A stretch of 64,000 nucleotides of DNA from Lepas anatifera (lineage: Eukaryota; Arthropoda; Thecostraca; Lepadidae), in the NCBI GenBank assembly GCA_034440635.1, contig JAOTON010001143.1:62001-126000 (forward strand), read 5' to 3'. Position numbers and translations under genes: made by a program. Below the pieces are notes generated by a model. The model worked only from the letters and a program-made list of their open reading frames with translations. It was not told where the DNA came from and did no database searches. Shown piece by piece: positions 1-12,100 of this stretch (the first letter of the stretch is position 1; each line of letters begins with the position of its first letter).

Positions 1-162
1 TTTTGTTTATACAATGTGCCTGTAAAGTTCTATTCTGTTGCTAGCTGTTCAGCCTTTGCTTTGCTTTGCCCATGTCTTCTTTTGCTGGTCTATTCATTTC
101 TTCTGTCCCCCTGTTTGTATATGAAAAATGAAATAAAAAAAGCTGATGATGATGAATATATG

Positions 163-1219
163 GCTGGCTGATCTTAATTGGACCTGCTTTGAAAGCAACC
201 ATTACCAATAATATTTAAAACTGCAAGCGAGAAAAATCTTGGTCATCTTGTGAAGGTAAATGTTCATTCATCGAATTCAAAATAGGTTCAAATCCTATAT
301 CCAGCTCCTTTGGCTAATAGCTTCTTGACATAAGCGACGTAGCGGGACAGTGGTTGACGGCTGCGTCATGCGCGCCATCTATTATCACCTTTTTAAGCTC
401 AAACATCCCCGTCTTTCCAAGGTACTTTATCGGGCAAGTATATATTTTAAGGAGTCAAAAAAGGTTTCAAATTGTTCACATTCAATGGTTTAAAAGTTCT
501 GTGGCCCTTCCCATACATAAGTTGCATTTTATTGTCCATGAGATATGAAAACATCGAAATTTTGGCAAACCGGAAGAATTTCAAAGGGCTTGCGCGGGCA
601 AATATTTTTCGAATTCGACATTTTAGACCAGAAAATCGTGATCAGTGGCCATTAATACATTAGAAAACACCCGGAAATCAAAGATCCTGTGAAAAAGTGG
701 TGATCACGACATGGCCTACTGTGTATGTACCAGTGCAGTGTCTGTGTATGTACCTGAACCTGCGTATGGTTCTATACGTATGTATGCACCTAATGTTTGC
801 CACCTTAGAAATAGAATGGATTGTATCCGAACTCTTGGTTTTAAGATTAAGGAAGCCTAAACTTCTGTGGTTCGTTTCTTATCCGATGAGAGTTGCCCAA
901 ACTTGAGCAGCTACCAATTGGCCCTTTTCCTCATATCCTGGCTGCAAAATTTGGCACATTCAGTGTGATTGTATAATCAGGCACAGCCCTTCAAGGGAAG
1001 TGCTTAGATATGCAATAACATTGAAGGTATGCGCTATCTCTCGCATGCAGGATTGGAGAAAAGTGCTAATTAACAGCTTGTCAACTTATCAACTTAGCAC
1101 AAGTTCTTCACACATCATGCACGAGAAGTGGTGTAATCAATGAAAGACCATATTAAATGTCAAGAAAATAATCTAATTTGAGTAATCAAAATACTGCTTC
1201 ACGAGAAATCCAATCCAAA
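163..1219. other. Unassigned DNA upstream of the first visible exon
   Basis: AT-rich sequence with short stop-broken frames. No match to the missing first exon (signal-anchor-like TM1) was seen. The A-rich end near 120-145 looks like a retroelement 3' tail. Confidence 0.4.
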
Positions 1220-1850
1220 CAGGATCAGGTATTTACACAGCTATCCGATCTGATCTATGGACCACTAGACGGCATTAGGTATGTATACAGATATCTGATC
1301 TACGGTCCAGGCGGAATCGGATATTGACAGATATCCGATCTACGGACCAGACAGGATCGGATATTTACACATATATCCGATCTACGGACCAGACATTATC
1401 GGAAATTTACACAGATATCCGATGTACAGACCAGACGGGATTGAATATTTACACAGATTTCCTACCTACGGACCAGACGGGATTGAATATTTACACAGAT
1501 ATCCTATCTACGGACCAGACGGGATCGGTAATTTACACAGATATCCGATCTACGGACCAGACGGGATCGGATATTTTCACAGATTTCTGATCTACAGACC
1601 AGACGGGAACGGATATTTACACAGATTTCTGATATACGGACCAGACGGGATCGGATATTTACACAGATTTCCGATCTACGGACCAGACGGGATCGGATAT
1701 TTATACAGACTTCTGATCTACAAACCAGACGGGAACGGATATTTACACAGATCTATGGACCAGGTGGGATCGGGTATGTATATAGATATCCTATCCACGG
1801 ACCAGACGGGATCGAGTATGTATACTGATATCCACGGACCAGCTGTAGAT
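1220..1850 (+). repeat. 42-bp minisatellite ending 22 bp before exon V1
   Basis: About 15 units built around CCGATCTACGGACCAGACGG and GGATATTTACACAGAT. The last, truncated unit (ccacggaccagctgtagata) ends just before the polypyrimidine tract of the V1 acceptor. The unit length is a multiple of three, which keeps long frames open; these are not genes. Confidence 0.9.
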
Positions 1851-1872
1851 ATACCCTCCTCCTTCACCACAG

Positions 1873-2049
1873 ATGAACAGGAGGAAGTGATGCTGGCGGG
1901 CCGCAACATCGGCCTCTTCATCGGCATCCTCAGCATGACAGCCTCCTGGGTCGGCGGCGGATACATCAACGGAACCGCTGAAGAGATCTTCAAGTCCGGG
2001 CTGGTGTGGACGCAGGCACCTTTTGGATACAGCATCGGTCTGGTCTTGT
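1873..2049 (+). CDS. SLC5A7: Choline transporter, visible exon V1 (TM2 region)
   Basis: This exon belongs to a high-affinity choline transporter, the sodium-coupled carrier that returns choline to cholinergic nerve endings for acetylcholine synthesis. The translation contains [26 protein letters not shown] and WTQAPFGYS, the family signature for the second helix and following loop; its Trp and Tyr match residues lining the choline site in the human protein (from memory of that family). The acceptor is caccacag ending at 1872. The exon starts two bases into a codon and ends one base into the next at the donor T|GTGCGT. Joining to V2 with this phase gives the family's exact spacing. About 36 upstream residues, including TM1 and the start codon, are not visible. 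The open frame running upstream through the minisatellite is not coding. Confidence 0.93.
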
Positions 2050-2306
2050 GTGCGTTGGTGGAATTCTTGGTTGCCGCGAGCTCTCGTGGCGACTGGCAGC
2101 TTCATTCCTACATGGCTTTTATATCACGATGCGCCGTAATCGTCATGAGGCTGATTTGGGCGTGGATGATGCTGCACTTCTTTCCGCGCGTGCAAAAGAT
2201 TTTTACTGATGCAATCAGGTACAATATACTTGTAGGTAATTTTTGGTTACTTTATGCATGTATTCCAAACACCGAACTTAGAAAGGTAGTCTATCTACCA
2301 GAGGCC

Positions 2307-2752
2307 ACACGCGGACTGTTCTTCGTGCTGCCAGCCGTCCGTTCCCTGCACTCATAAACTCTTATTACTTTACTTTTAATCCTCGCAGGAAGGGGGTGAG
2401 GTGGCTTAGTGGATAGCACACTTGTCTTCTAAGCCACTGGTCCCGGGTTCAAGTCCCGGCGGAGCCTCTGAATAAGTCGATCTGATCCCCAAAATCCCTA
2501 CCAATAGGGTGAGAGTTGGAGAGTTGGCGACGCCGTATGATCATGGCAGTTGGTGCATTGTTAAATCCCAACAATTATTAATCCTTGCAGAAAGCTCTTT
2601 TTGACGCCCCCAACACATTTCTTGTCAGACTTAACCGACAGATCATTCTTTGCGCTTGCCACAGATTATCTTACCACATCCAAAGCGTTTCCACACGACC
2701 GTAAACCTTATTCCGTGCCCTCGCGTGAGGACTGTTCTTCGCGCTATCAACA
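2307..2752 (+). repeat. Decayed copies of the start of exon V2
   Basis: GGACTGTTCTTCGTGCTG near 2313, CATTCTTTGCGCTTGCC near 2644 and GGACTGTTCTTCGCGC near 2727 resemble the V2 start GGACGGTTCTACGCGC at 2777. They are diverged and spaced irregularly, with the SINE inserted between the first and second. They may be remnants of a boundary duplication. Confidence 0.4.
2376..2590 (+). mobile_element. tRNA-derived SINE with 13-bp target duplication
   Basis: A tRNA-Arg(TCT)-like head (about 2394-2466) has an A box (TGGCTTAGTGGATAGC), a TCT anticodon-like loop and a perfect T arm around GGTTCAAGTCC. Acceptor-stem pairing is broken, so it is not a working tRNA gene. A unique body follows and ends in AATTATTAAT. 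TTAATCCTCGCAG at 2376-2388 and TTAATCCTTGCAG at 2578-2590 are the flanking target duplication with one mismatch, as expected for a LINE-mobilised SINE. Confidence 0.8.
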
Positions 2753-2774
2753 CTTGGTCTGCTTGTCTCCACAG

Positions 2775-2930
2775 CAGGACGGTTCTACGCGCGGCCAATG
2801 CGGGAACGAGGCTACACCACCATAATCGACCCTCTGCAGGAAAGGCTAGGCCGGGTGATGGGAGGCGTCCTGTACATTCCGGCCCTGTTGGGAGAGATCC
2901 TCTACTCTGCCTCCATACTGGGGGCACTCG
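2775..2930 (+). CDS. SLC5A7: Choline transporter, visible exon V2 (TM3 region)
   Basis: The translation includes GRFYARPMRERGYTTIID, then RVMGGVLYIPALLGEILYSA, matching the loop after TM2 and the third helix of CHT1. The acceptor ctccacag ends at 2774; starting there rather than at the next CAG joins to V1 as a Ser codon and avoids a TGA. The donor is CTCG|GTGAGA. The Tyr in GEILYSA sits where human CHT1 has a Trp of the choline pocket, a conservative aromatic change. A SINE lies in the short intron before it, and decayed copies of the exon start lie upstream. Confidence 0.93.
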
Positions 2931-3185
2931 GTGAGAGAAACCAAGACCACAGAATCCTAGATGGCTTTAAGTTTTGTATAATAGTACCATTTTCCGTGGT
3001 TGTGACTAAACCAGCTCCGTATAAACAGTACCAGAGTGTTGAAACTTCCAAGGAAATCCAACCAGAGATTCTCAACAAAGAACAAACTATTCTTTGAAAA
3101 ATCGTTTAGAGAAAAGTGCACGGAGTTCAAATATATGGAGAATGCCAAAATTTTCAGGGCATCTGAAAGGACTTGTATTTCATTT

Positions 3186-3242
3186 CAGAGAGAGAGAGCG
3201 AGAGAGAGAGAGAGAGAGAGGAGTGAGAGAAGAGAGAGAGGA
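3186..3242 (+). repeat. GA-rich microsatellite
   Basis: (GA)n with scattered C and T interruptions. Confidence 0.9.
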
Positions 3243-4178
3243 GACTATGCGCAGCGCACAAAATGCGCCAGATTGGTGCCAGATGATGGTGCTATAATCT
3301 GAAGCGATTACCAGCACCTCGGTGGTTCAGCACCTCAATACGAATGCAACTACTACTAATCGTAATGTAACTAAATCCATCATGTAACTAACGGTACGTC
3401 ATTAATTAGTGTCAAGACGTGAACTTATGTAGATGCGTTATTATTCTGCAGTGCTTTTAATATGTTTTATATGTTCTATCTTCAAAGCTTTATGTGTATT
3501 ATATACCGGGTGTTTCCTATCAATGCTGCAAGGTTAATTTGCATTGCATTGTTGCACTGTTACATTGAAAATCTTCATTGATGTACTGTTTTATTGCTGG
3601 ACTTCAGCTGTAATTGGGTTTGCACATATCTGTAGCTGATAAGCCTGAGTAAATGAAATGGAATGAAAAGAGCAATACCAGAGGCGTGGGGAGTCTCTTT
3701 TTGGGATAATTTGAAAGCAGCTGATTATCCGGTAGGTTCATTTTTGCCTTGTGCGTATTGAAGCTCGGGCCAGAACTGAATTCACGCTAATTCCCAGGGC
3801 AAGGAGAGCAGTCCCGCCCCGCCGAGGTTGTCGGACTTCTAATGCTATGGGGTCAATGCAAAGCGCTTATACAACGTGTAGCCGCGTTATCAAATCAATA
3901 TACTCATTTTTACTATACCTAAATTATAAAAAAACTATGACCAAATTACACAAATCAATATACTCAATTCATTTTTCATATACATGCTCATTTTTATGAT
4001 GGGTATATTGAGCGGCATACTCGATCACAAGAACACGTAGGAGTAAGCGCCTTCGCAAACCAAACAATACTTTATACAACATGAACGTTGCTAATAACAA
4101 TTCTACACAAATAACAATTCTAAGCAAATGAGTTCATTTCTAGCCTATCCTCTCTCCTAAATGCCTGCTATACATCTA

Positions 4179-5345
4179 CTAACTGTCCCTCATCTTACCG
4201 TTCCATGCTTCTAATCCCCTGAAACGAAAACCTTGATTGGCTTGTTCCGTTTGCACCCTTGGTAGTTCTAGCATATCGCAGTCGGTCCCGCGTGTGCTCC
4301 GGCTGGAGATTTCAGAGCGACGCACAACTGTTCGCGATAGTGCACTGACAGAGTCGTCGGAGAGTAATCTTTTAATAATTTGTATGTCTCGTTTCTTTAG
4401 AAAATCCGGAAACGTCGACCGGCCCAGGCATTGCAGGTCTGGGGTCACGTGCTCACGTCTGCTCAGTCCCTTTACAATGCAAGCGCCAAAATTCAAAACT
4501 TTCTGCATGCGATGCTTTTGAGTGGCATTGCAGCCACCTCCCCATAGAGTATACAATACTGTATATGTGGGAACAAAAGTTCCTGAACTAAAAGTTTTCT
4601 GGTCTCTGGTGGGATTTGGCAGCTTAAAGGGAATTTGGCACCTTAATAACGTGATTTTAAGTGAGATAGCCAATTTTTAAAACATGTCGGAAAACACGGT
4701 ACTCAATATATCATTTGTCTTGAAACTCAAAATTTCCGTAGAGAAAAACTAAAAACCTACCTGAAATGTACCCCAAAATCTACCCCAGCCAACCGGCCAC
4801 AGTTGTCAACTGTTGGTGTGACGACTGCACTGACGTCACGGTGAGTAATCAGGCAATTGAAGCCCTTGGAGCCTATTGAATATGGTAGTAGTTGCCAGAT
4901 CATGACGTCATCCACAGGCAGAGGTTTATTTTTCACCCTAGGGGAGCATTTAAAAAATCAAACTTTGAGCTCATTGTACATTTTTCAGGGAAACATGGAT
5001 GTTTTCATGATTTTCGGATAAAAATGCTCCTAATTACACTAATTCCTGGATTCAATCAAGGTGCCACATTTCCATTAAGCGATATGATCCAAGCGCCTTG
5101 CAGCTTAAGCGATAAAATGCCGTAACAGTGACGAGTTACTTGTGACACTTGTTTTTCCCAGGTCAGGGCTGAGTCAACGTAGACACCGAGGATCTTAGCA
5201 TGTGACGTGGGCTTGGCTCGGGTCTTCCTGAACTGATCAGTGGGTTTCGGATCCCACCCGTTCCGGCTTTACAACGAGAAGCTCGGTTTTGCTGGGGTTT
5301 TACTTTGAGCCGATTCTGGAGTGAACCAGTCGTGAGCTAAGAAAG
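4179..5345 (-). pseudogene. LINE reverse transcriptase C-terminal remnant, split by a transposon
   Basis: On the minus strand the 3' part (4620 down to 4179) encodes LWGGGCNATQKHRMQKVLNF and GLSRREHVT, the pattern of the end of a non-LTR retrotransposon polymerase (cell-surface-gene-free, WG..C....RLQK..N.). The upstream part (5345 down to 5080) contains NPSKTELLVV and LGVYVDSALTWEKQVSQVTR in shifted frames, also typical of that region. A type E inverted-repeat element at 4624-5078 interrupts it. Frameshifts show it is dead. Clade was not determined. Confidence 0.75.
4624..5078. mobile_element. Type E TTAA element inside the LINE remnant
   Basis: Ends are TTAAAGGGAATTTGGCACC and the inverse AGGTGCCACATTTCCATTAA, so TTAA flanks imperfect terminal inverted repeats. 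It is about 455 bp with no coding potential. A second copy lies at 27866-28322. Confidence 0.75.
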
Positions 5346-5374
5346 TTTGAGCCTAGGAATTGTGCATCATCCGA

Positions 5375-5375
<1 letters not shown>

Positions 5376-5423
<48 letters not shown>

Positions 5424-5457
5424 ATATGTATATGTATATGTATATATATATATATTT
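5376..5457 (+). repeat. TA-rich microsatellite
   Basis: (TA)n grading into (TATATG)n. Confidence 0.9.
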
Positions 5458-5865
5458 AGTATAGTATCATACATATATTATATGTTACATATTTATATTT
5501 ACTGTACATAGATACTACTTACTTGCAGTCCTTATATAGATACACCTTCGTGGCACAATAAAAGCAACTCAGGCTCATATCAACCAACGCAAAATTACAA
5601 TATGACACATCTTTATTAAGAAAATTAAACACCAAGCAAGCGTCTTTGCTCTCCAACAGGACCTATTCCATCTCTGCCAGTGGTAAAAAAACAAGGAAAC
5701 TGAAATCGAACGCTGAAAAATGCAAGCTTTTTCGGATGAAACCTAAAACTAAACTAAACTAAAACTGAAAACTAAACTACTCGTAACAAATTATTCTATC
5801 GAAAACTCTCTGTTAGAAAATTTGGAACATATTCGTGATTTAAGCATAATCCTGGACACAGAGTC

Positions 5866-6705
5866 AACACGCGCATTGACGGGGGTCTGAGCCACCTTCG
5901 CTTTGACGGGGGGGCAGGTACCCGCCCCCCTAAGATCTCGAGAACCACGGTAGGTAGCGAAAAAAGGTAAACGGTGTTGGGTAGCCCATCCACTTCTCCA
6001 TCGAAAATATTTGAACCATTTTTTGTCAGGTCACATTTGAGGTAACGAGAAGTGAAAACATGCCGTCATAGGGATAACATGTAAATTAAGTTTTTCGGCC
6101 ATTACATCTGAACAAGTAAAGATAGAGCAAAATGTCTTGAACTATATGAATCCTCGCAGCAAGCCGAATCGAATTATATGTAATTTGACCTTGCTAGGTC
6201 AAATCAAGGATTTGACCTGACCTGAGGTCAGGTCAGGGTCAAATTATATAAAATGCATATCATTAGAACCGCAAAACCAAGGCGAGTCTAATGCAGCTCA
6301 AATAAACGCTCCATCACCATCCGTTACTGAGTTATTCAGTAAAAAGCATTTTTCCCATGTATTTCCAAAGGAGAGGTCATGGCTCGTACCTGACTTTAGG
6401 TCATCGATAAAAAATACCGGAACATGTTTTAAAGAACTCGGTGGGCCCGTTATGTGATATCAGTTTTAACCGGAAAAGTTTACCCTGCTCCGACTTATGC
6501 TATCTTAAACTTTTTGAGGTCAGGTCACTTGACCTGTACTGGTGACATGACCTGAGATGACCTAACCTTCAAATTTTCACAAAAGTTGTAAAAATGATGA
6601 GGGAAAAGGTATGTTAAGTACGGCGGCGCTAAGCGCCGCCATTTTTCTGCTCTCTCGGGAACACCCGAGGGGGCGGGTACCCGCCCCCCGTCAATGCGCG
6701 TGTAA
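5866..6705 (+). mobile_element. Type A TTAA element
   Basis: Type A elements are about 840 bp. Their inverted ends read AACACGCGCATTGACGGGG, inside which lies a palindrome GGGCGGGTACCCGCCC, and one end has a second hairpin GGCGGCGCTACGCGCCGCC. The body has about 15 AGGTCA/TGACCT motifs. Plus orientation here means GTCTGAGCCACCTTCGC is at the left. This copy is complete but its flanking TTAA has mutated. Confidence 0.88.
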
Positions 6706-7790
6706 ACCTTCAAGGTGCACATCGATCAAGCTGTAAAAAAGTCTAACCATGCGGTTGGTGTTCCCATTCGATCTTTTCAGAAGGCCAGCCCGGGAGGATA
6801 TCCTAACGTTTCATCGTTGTGAACTGTATACTGTGAGTATGTCTGTTCCAACATAGAGTTTGGCAGTGTTGCGGGAACACCACTGCTGCAACGCACACCG
6901 ATCGCCTGAGCCGGATGAAGAAAGCGCTCTTAAAATGACTCTAGAGCACTATCGCCAGGGATAGCAGCCACTGGCTGATAGAGGCTTACTGAGACACTTG
7001 GAATTCGCATCGGTAGGCGCTAGGCGGAAGCAGCTTTATCTCATTTTTATCCGAAACATTTTTAGGGAGTCGCATTCGTTCTCCCTCCTTTTCTTGCGTC
7101 ACTTTACTAGCACGTACCATCTCCTATCACCCGTCAGCAAGAAAGAACAGTACTGCGTGTGCCATACGCAAGGGCTGGCGCGGCAAAAGAGGGCCATTTT
7201 ACCCGACTTCTGAAGCAACTGAATATATTTTTACACATGCGCCCAGCTGGAGATGTTTTTACTGATAATTACGGAACATTTCGTGCAAAAGTCAGGACCG
7301 ACGTCGCCGCTTTTTAGCCATTGTATGGGTCTGCATTTTATGGGACTGTGTTTTTTTTTACTTTTAGGGGTTTGCAACATATTTTGTTCTTCATATTTAT
7401 CACTTAGGCATTGCGTGCGCGTGTGCCCTTTTAGGTAGTTTATTTTAGTTGTACAGTGTTTGTGCTCCTATCATGTGTATATAATATCGATTGTCTTCTA
7501 CGCGGCTGAACTATTGTTTTATCTCATCTACTTTGCCTTTTATTGGGGTCGTCCCGAGGGCAATGAATTCATTAAAGAAATACAAATCATAAATACTTAA
7601 GAGCCCCGAAAGCTGGAAGTGACATTTTGGTTACAAAAAGGCTAATCAGAGATTGCAAATATTCAAGACTTAAATCATCTGCCGGCACCGATTTATAATC
7701 GATTAGTCTGCACCAAATGAAGTTATACAAGAAGGGGCCGTGTCCTGCCTTAGCAGCACGTGATTCCGGAGGTGCTTCCACCACGTGCGA
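6706..7790. other. Unassigned intron DNA
   Basis: No gene or clear repeat seen; the stretch 7440-7590 ends in an A-rich segment resembling a retroelement tail. Confidence 0.4.
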
Positions 7791-8681
7791 AAACACGCGC
7801 AGTGGAGAGGGGTCTGGCGTCATCGCACAGTAGAGGGGTCCTAAAGTGCCTCCCTCCCCTGAGATCTCGGAAACGAAGAGGGTTGGAAAAACGCTTGTTG
7901 GGGAGGGGAGGGGGTGTGGAGGCGATGGTGATCTACCTTATGCCAAATTTTCAGTGACCTAAGTCAATATCTTCAAGGTCAGATGTATAAATATCGTAAA
8001 GGTCAAATCTGGGCCTTGCTGGATACCTATTGGGCAACGCCGTGATTATGCGGAAAAAGCCGGGAATGCAACAAAAGCCGACTAAGGTCATAGAGGGGAG
8101 GTCCCACACAATGTTCATCGAGATTTTGAGGTCAAGGTGATTCAAGATCGATGACCTATGACGCAACACTTTGACATCTTCCCAATAATCTACAATATAA
8201 CTGGCACTTTAGCAGCCTTTTGGGCGTGAAATGAGGGCTTGCCCTTGAAAAAGGTCTTTGAACAGTGACCTTGGCTTTGAATAGCTTTAACTACGAAGTG
8301 ATAGCATAACGTCATACTGAATAATGTCATCTGACCGGTATATTGGGGTCAATGACCTTGACTTGTAACCCTTGATCTTCACCTTCCTGTTGGTTGACCT
8401 TGACATATAACCTGATTATATGAAGTTATGACGTCACCAATTGGCCTTCACTGCAGGCACACTGGTGCGACCGCGCGATTTCGACGGTCTTAAAATATAG
8501 GTCTGACTTTGAAAGCCTTAAGTAAACAATTTTTGAACTATTTTCCATTTTTTACCAATCGACACACTCATAAATTATCTCAAATGTGGCAAAGTAGCAG
8601 TTTCCGACGGATAATAGTTCTACAGTCATCTCGGAAAAATAAGTGGGGGGGACTTCAGGAACCTTCTCCTGCGCGTATTAA
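7789..8681. mobile_element. Type D TTAA element
   Basis: Ends are ACACGCGCAGTGGAGAGGGG at left and the inverse CTTCTCCTGCGCGTATTAA at right. The interior carries GATCTCGGAAACGAAGAGG and many GACCTTGACC/AAGGTCA motifs. About 890 bp; related copies lie at 18207-19094 and 56278-57188. No coding frame. Confidence 0.8.
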
Positions 8682-9003
8682 CCGTGGGTTTCCCTTCAGT
8701 TTTGTTTTAACAAAATTGAGCACGGCAAACCATCGAATTTTTTAATGATTTAAGTTATTTTCCTGAATAGTCAAAAGTTTAGAAATTCATGTCCACGCAT
8801 AAGAGAACTTGGAGGGAAATTTCCAGAGGAGCACAATTGCACGATTTGACTACGCTGTTAGATCATAACTTAAAAAATACATCATGGAAATAGGCATACA
8901 TTCACTCGTTCTGCAATTCAAAAAAAAATTGGAAACTCACTATAAGATCCGGCTACCTGCTTGTTACATATCACTGACCTATGTCCATCGCGGTATCCAA
9001 CAG

Positions 9004-9170
9004 CCTCCACCATCAACGTCATTCTTCAGCTGGACAAGTACGTCAGCTACGGGGACAACCTCAGCATCATCATATCAGCCGTCATCGCCGTGGTCTACAC
9101 TCTGTTCGGGGGCCTGATCTCTGTCACCTACACCGATGTCGTTCAGCTCTTCTTTATTTTTGTTGGCCTC
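9004..9170 (+). CDS. SLC5A7: Choline transporter, visible exon V3 (TM4-TM5)
   Basis: The translation has [14 protein letters not shown] followed by two membrane segments, [18 protein letters not shown] and [14 protein letters not shown]. The YTDVVQ block is among the most conserved motifs of the choline transporter branch. The acceptor is ccaacag ending at 9003 and the donor is CTC|GTAAGT. It enters one base into a codon and leaves in phase 0, consistent with V2 and V4. It follows a roughly 6-kb intron rich in transposons. Boundaries are confident because spacing to the neighbouring exons equals the family pattern. Confidence 0.93.
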
Positions 9171-9839
9171 GTAAGTACGTCATGAGGGTGATAGTCGCAA
9201 GGAATAATCATAAAAGGATCGTGAATGAATGCACTGGACTTTGTTGCGTTTCTCAGTAAGGTCGCGCATTTGTTGTATATTTGCTTGAATGCCGATTTTT
9301 TCTGATCCTATACTTCTAACAAATCAATACTACAATTCAATATTATAAGCTCGGTGATTTAGCCAAGGGGAAAGGTATTGCGCCACTCCGCCTCATAGCT
9401 GAATTTTCCCATTAACATTTTCCCATTAACATTTGCAGCGGACATCAGTGTTTCATGTCAATGAACCGTTTAGGGTGGAATAAAAAAAATCGCATTCAAT
9501 AGATCATCCATTAACGCTTTTTTCTACTGCGTTTAACTTCACCTAATTCACAAGTGAATTAATTGTAAATGTTAGACCACGGGAACACTGATAGAAAAAA
9601 TGACCCTTCTACGCTATATGGTGACACCGTTAAAAAGTCCCCACTGCAGAGGAGTTCGGCCAACCCCGCCAAGCAGCGTCACTGTTCCCGAATCATGTGC
9701 CAATACAGGGTCAGACACCGTATTTGAGAGTTCTTGTAGGATTGGGGGACGAGATAATTCTAATCGAAAGGAATCATGCCCCTTATCAAAAGGAGTCACG
9801 ATTCTCATCAAAAGGAGTCACGCCTCCCATCCCATCGTA

Positions 9840-10120
9840 TTGACAGGCCAGGTTAGGCCAAATCTTGGATTTTACCTGGCAAGGCCATACCATATATCAT
9901 TCGGAGCGGCTTGCTGAGGGGACTCCAAAGGTGTAGATAATTATGTGTAGCTATTCCTTCGCCAGATGTTATGGTTGGAACTTTTGTTTCCATCACATTC
10001 CATCCTATCCCTATGATGACTTGTTTTGCTCTCTCGGGACTTTGGATTTGAGCTGACAATCACAGAACACTTTCTACACAGCTTAGGTCAGGCTACCTAA
10101 CGCCGTTTATTGCTTTTCGC
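9840..10120 (-). mobile_element. Diverged fragment related to type A
   Basis: It shares the order of blocks of type A in reverse, including CCTGGCAAGGCCATACCATA, CGGCTTGCTGAGG and CTACCTAACGCCGTTTA, but at lower identity and without recognisable ends. Confidence 0.6.
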
Positions 10121-10689
10121 CAAATAACGTTGCTTTCAGAGAGTCTTTGGGATTGGGAGGGGAAAGGGCAGGCACTCCCCGTCAAGGCGAAGGCGGTCAG
10201 ACCATAGGCAGAGGAACGGGGAGCATCGGGGCACCGTGGCCCCCTTGGGCGGGCCAGGGGGGCACCACCATTGAGGTGCCCCCTTAAACTGGCGAAGATT
10301 GTAATGAAGCGGTGTTTGGCCCGGACTTTCGAGAACAACATGTCAGTTTGTTACATTTTTCACAGACCCACAAACTTTAACAGCAAATCAACTCTGTTGG
10401 TTTTCCTCAGATATGGTATGTATTGCACATAGAATCCTCAACCTTATTGTGTAACCTCTCCCATGACCTACGGTGGACCGGAACGTAATCACTGAAAATG
10501 ACAGGCGTTAAAATTTTGGACGTCGTTGACGAGGCATGTGGTGTGAAGCAAATAAGTTTCAGGGGTGTAAGTATATTAGAAACACGAACTTTCAACTGGG
10601 ATTAATTTTAAACTTGGAAACTTTGAAAGAATCGTGATTAGGTTAAGTTCGTCTTCACCGGGCCACTAGATCCGATGGAAATGCGCGAG

Positions 10690-12100
10690 CCACCAAAAAA
10701 AACCAGGCAGTGAAAAGTGGTAAACGGTGTTGGGTAGCCAATCCACTTCTCCATCGAAAATATTTCACATTTTTTAGGTCACATCTAAGGTCACTAGATG
10801 TTAAAACATGCTGTCATAGGGATAACATGTAAATGAAGGTTTTCGGTCATTACATCTGAACAAGTGAATATATAGAATAACGATTTAAACTATACGAATC
10901 CTCGCAGCAAGCCGAATCGAATGCCATATAATATGGCCTTGCTAGGTCAAATCAAGGACTTTAGCTGACCTGAGGTCAGGTCAAGTTCAAATGAGAAAAT
11001 ATGCATATTATTAGAACCACAAAGAGAAGGCGAATATAATGCAGTTACAATAAACGCTTTAAAACCATCTGTTACTAAGTTATTAAGTTAACACGCGCAT
11101 TGACGAGGGGGCGGATACCCGCTCCCCTCGGGTTTTTCGGAGATAGCATAAGAACGGCGGCGCGTAGAGCCGCTGTACTTGCCATACCTTTTTCCTCATC
11201 ATTTTTACAACTTTTGTGAAAATTTTAAGGTTAGGTCATCTCAGGTCAGGTCACCAGTATAGGTCAATTGACCTGACCTCAAAACAAGTTTAAGATAGCA
11301 TAAGTCGGAACAGGGTTAACTTATCCGATTTAAGTTCATATCACACAATGGCCCCACCGAGTTCTCAAAAAAATGTTCCTGTATTTTTGATACCGATGGC
11401 CTAAGGTCAGGTACGAGCCATGACCTCTCAATTGGAAATACATGGGAAAATGGTTTTAACTGAATAACTCAGTAATGAATAGAGATATAGCATTTATTTT
11501 AACTGCATTAGATTTGCCTCATCATTACCGTTCTAATAATATTCATTTTGCCCAATTTGATCTTGACCTGGCCTCAGGTCAGGTCAAATCCTTGATTTGA
11601 ACTAGCAATGTCATATTATATATCATTCAATTCGGCCTGCTGCCAAGATTCACATAGTTTCATTCATTTTGCTCGATATTTACTTGTTCAGATTTAATGG
11701 CCGAAAACCTTCATTTACATGTTATCCCTCTGACGGCATGTTTTGACCTCTAGTGACCTTAAATGTGACCTGACAAAATATTGGTCACATATTTTCGATG
11801 GAGAAGTGGATGGGCTATCTAACGCCGTTTTCCGTTTTTCGCTACTTAGCGCGGTTCTCAAGATTTTAGGGTGGGTGGGCACCCGCCCCCGTCAAGGCGA
11901 AGGTGAGTCAGACCCCCGTCAATGCGCGTGTTAAAACCATTTTCCCATGTATTTCCAACGAAGAGGTCATGGCTCGTACCTGACCTTTGGTCATCGACAT
12001 CTTAAGTACCGGAACATATTTGAGAGAAATCGGTGGTCCCATCGTGTGGTATGAGTTTCAATCGGATAAATTCACCCTGTTTCGACTTATACTATCCTAA
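10690..12100 (+). mobile_element. Type A element, host copy broken by two younger copies
   Basis: The left half (to 11087) ends at GTTATTAAG|TTAA and the body resumes at 11935 with AACCATTTTCCCATG, which is the uninterrupted order in other copies. It stops again at ACTATCC near 12097, where other copies read CTATCTTAAAC. Two younger type A copies therefore sit in its TTAA sites. The left terminus is missing. Confidence 0.8.
11088..11934 (-). mobile_element. Type A element nested in another type A copy
   Basis: Complete copy with both AACACGCGCATTGACG ends, flanked by TTAA at 11088-11091 and 11931-11934. The rejoined host matches an empty site. Confidence 0.9.

Noticed and set aside
1..1872. 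First coding exon of the choline transporter
   Set aside because: No frame gave a start codon plus a TM1-like helix ending in a phase-1 donor, so I leave it outside the window.
1324..2357. Long plus-strand frames through the 42-bp repeat into V1
   Set aside because: The repeat unit is a multiple of three and lacks stops; only the 1873-2049 part matches a protein and has splice sites.
2394..2466. Functional tRNA-Arg gene
   Set aside because: A and B boxes are good but acceptor and anticodon stems pair poorly, and flanking target duplications show a SINE.
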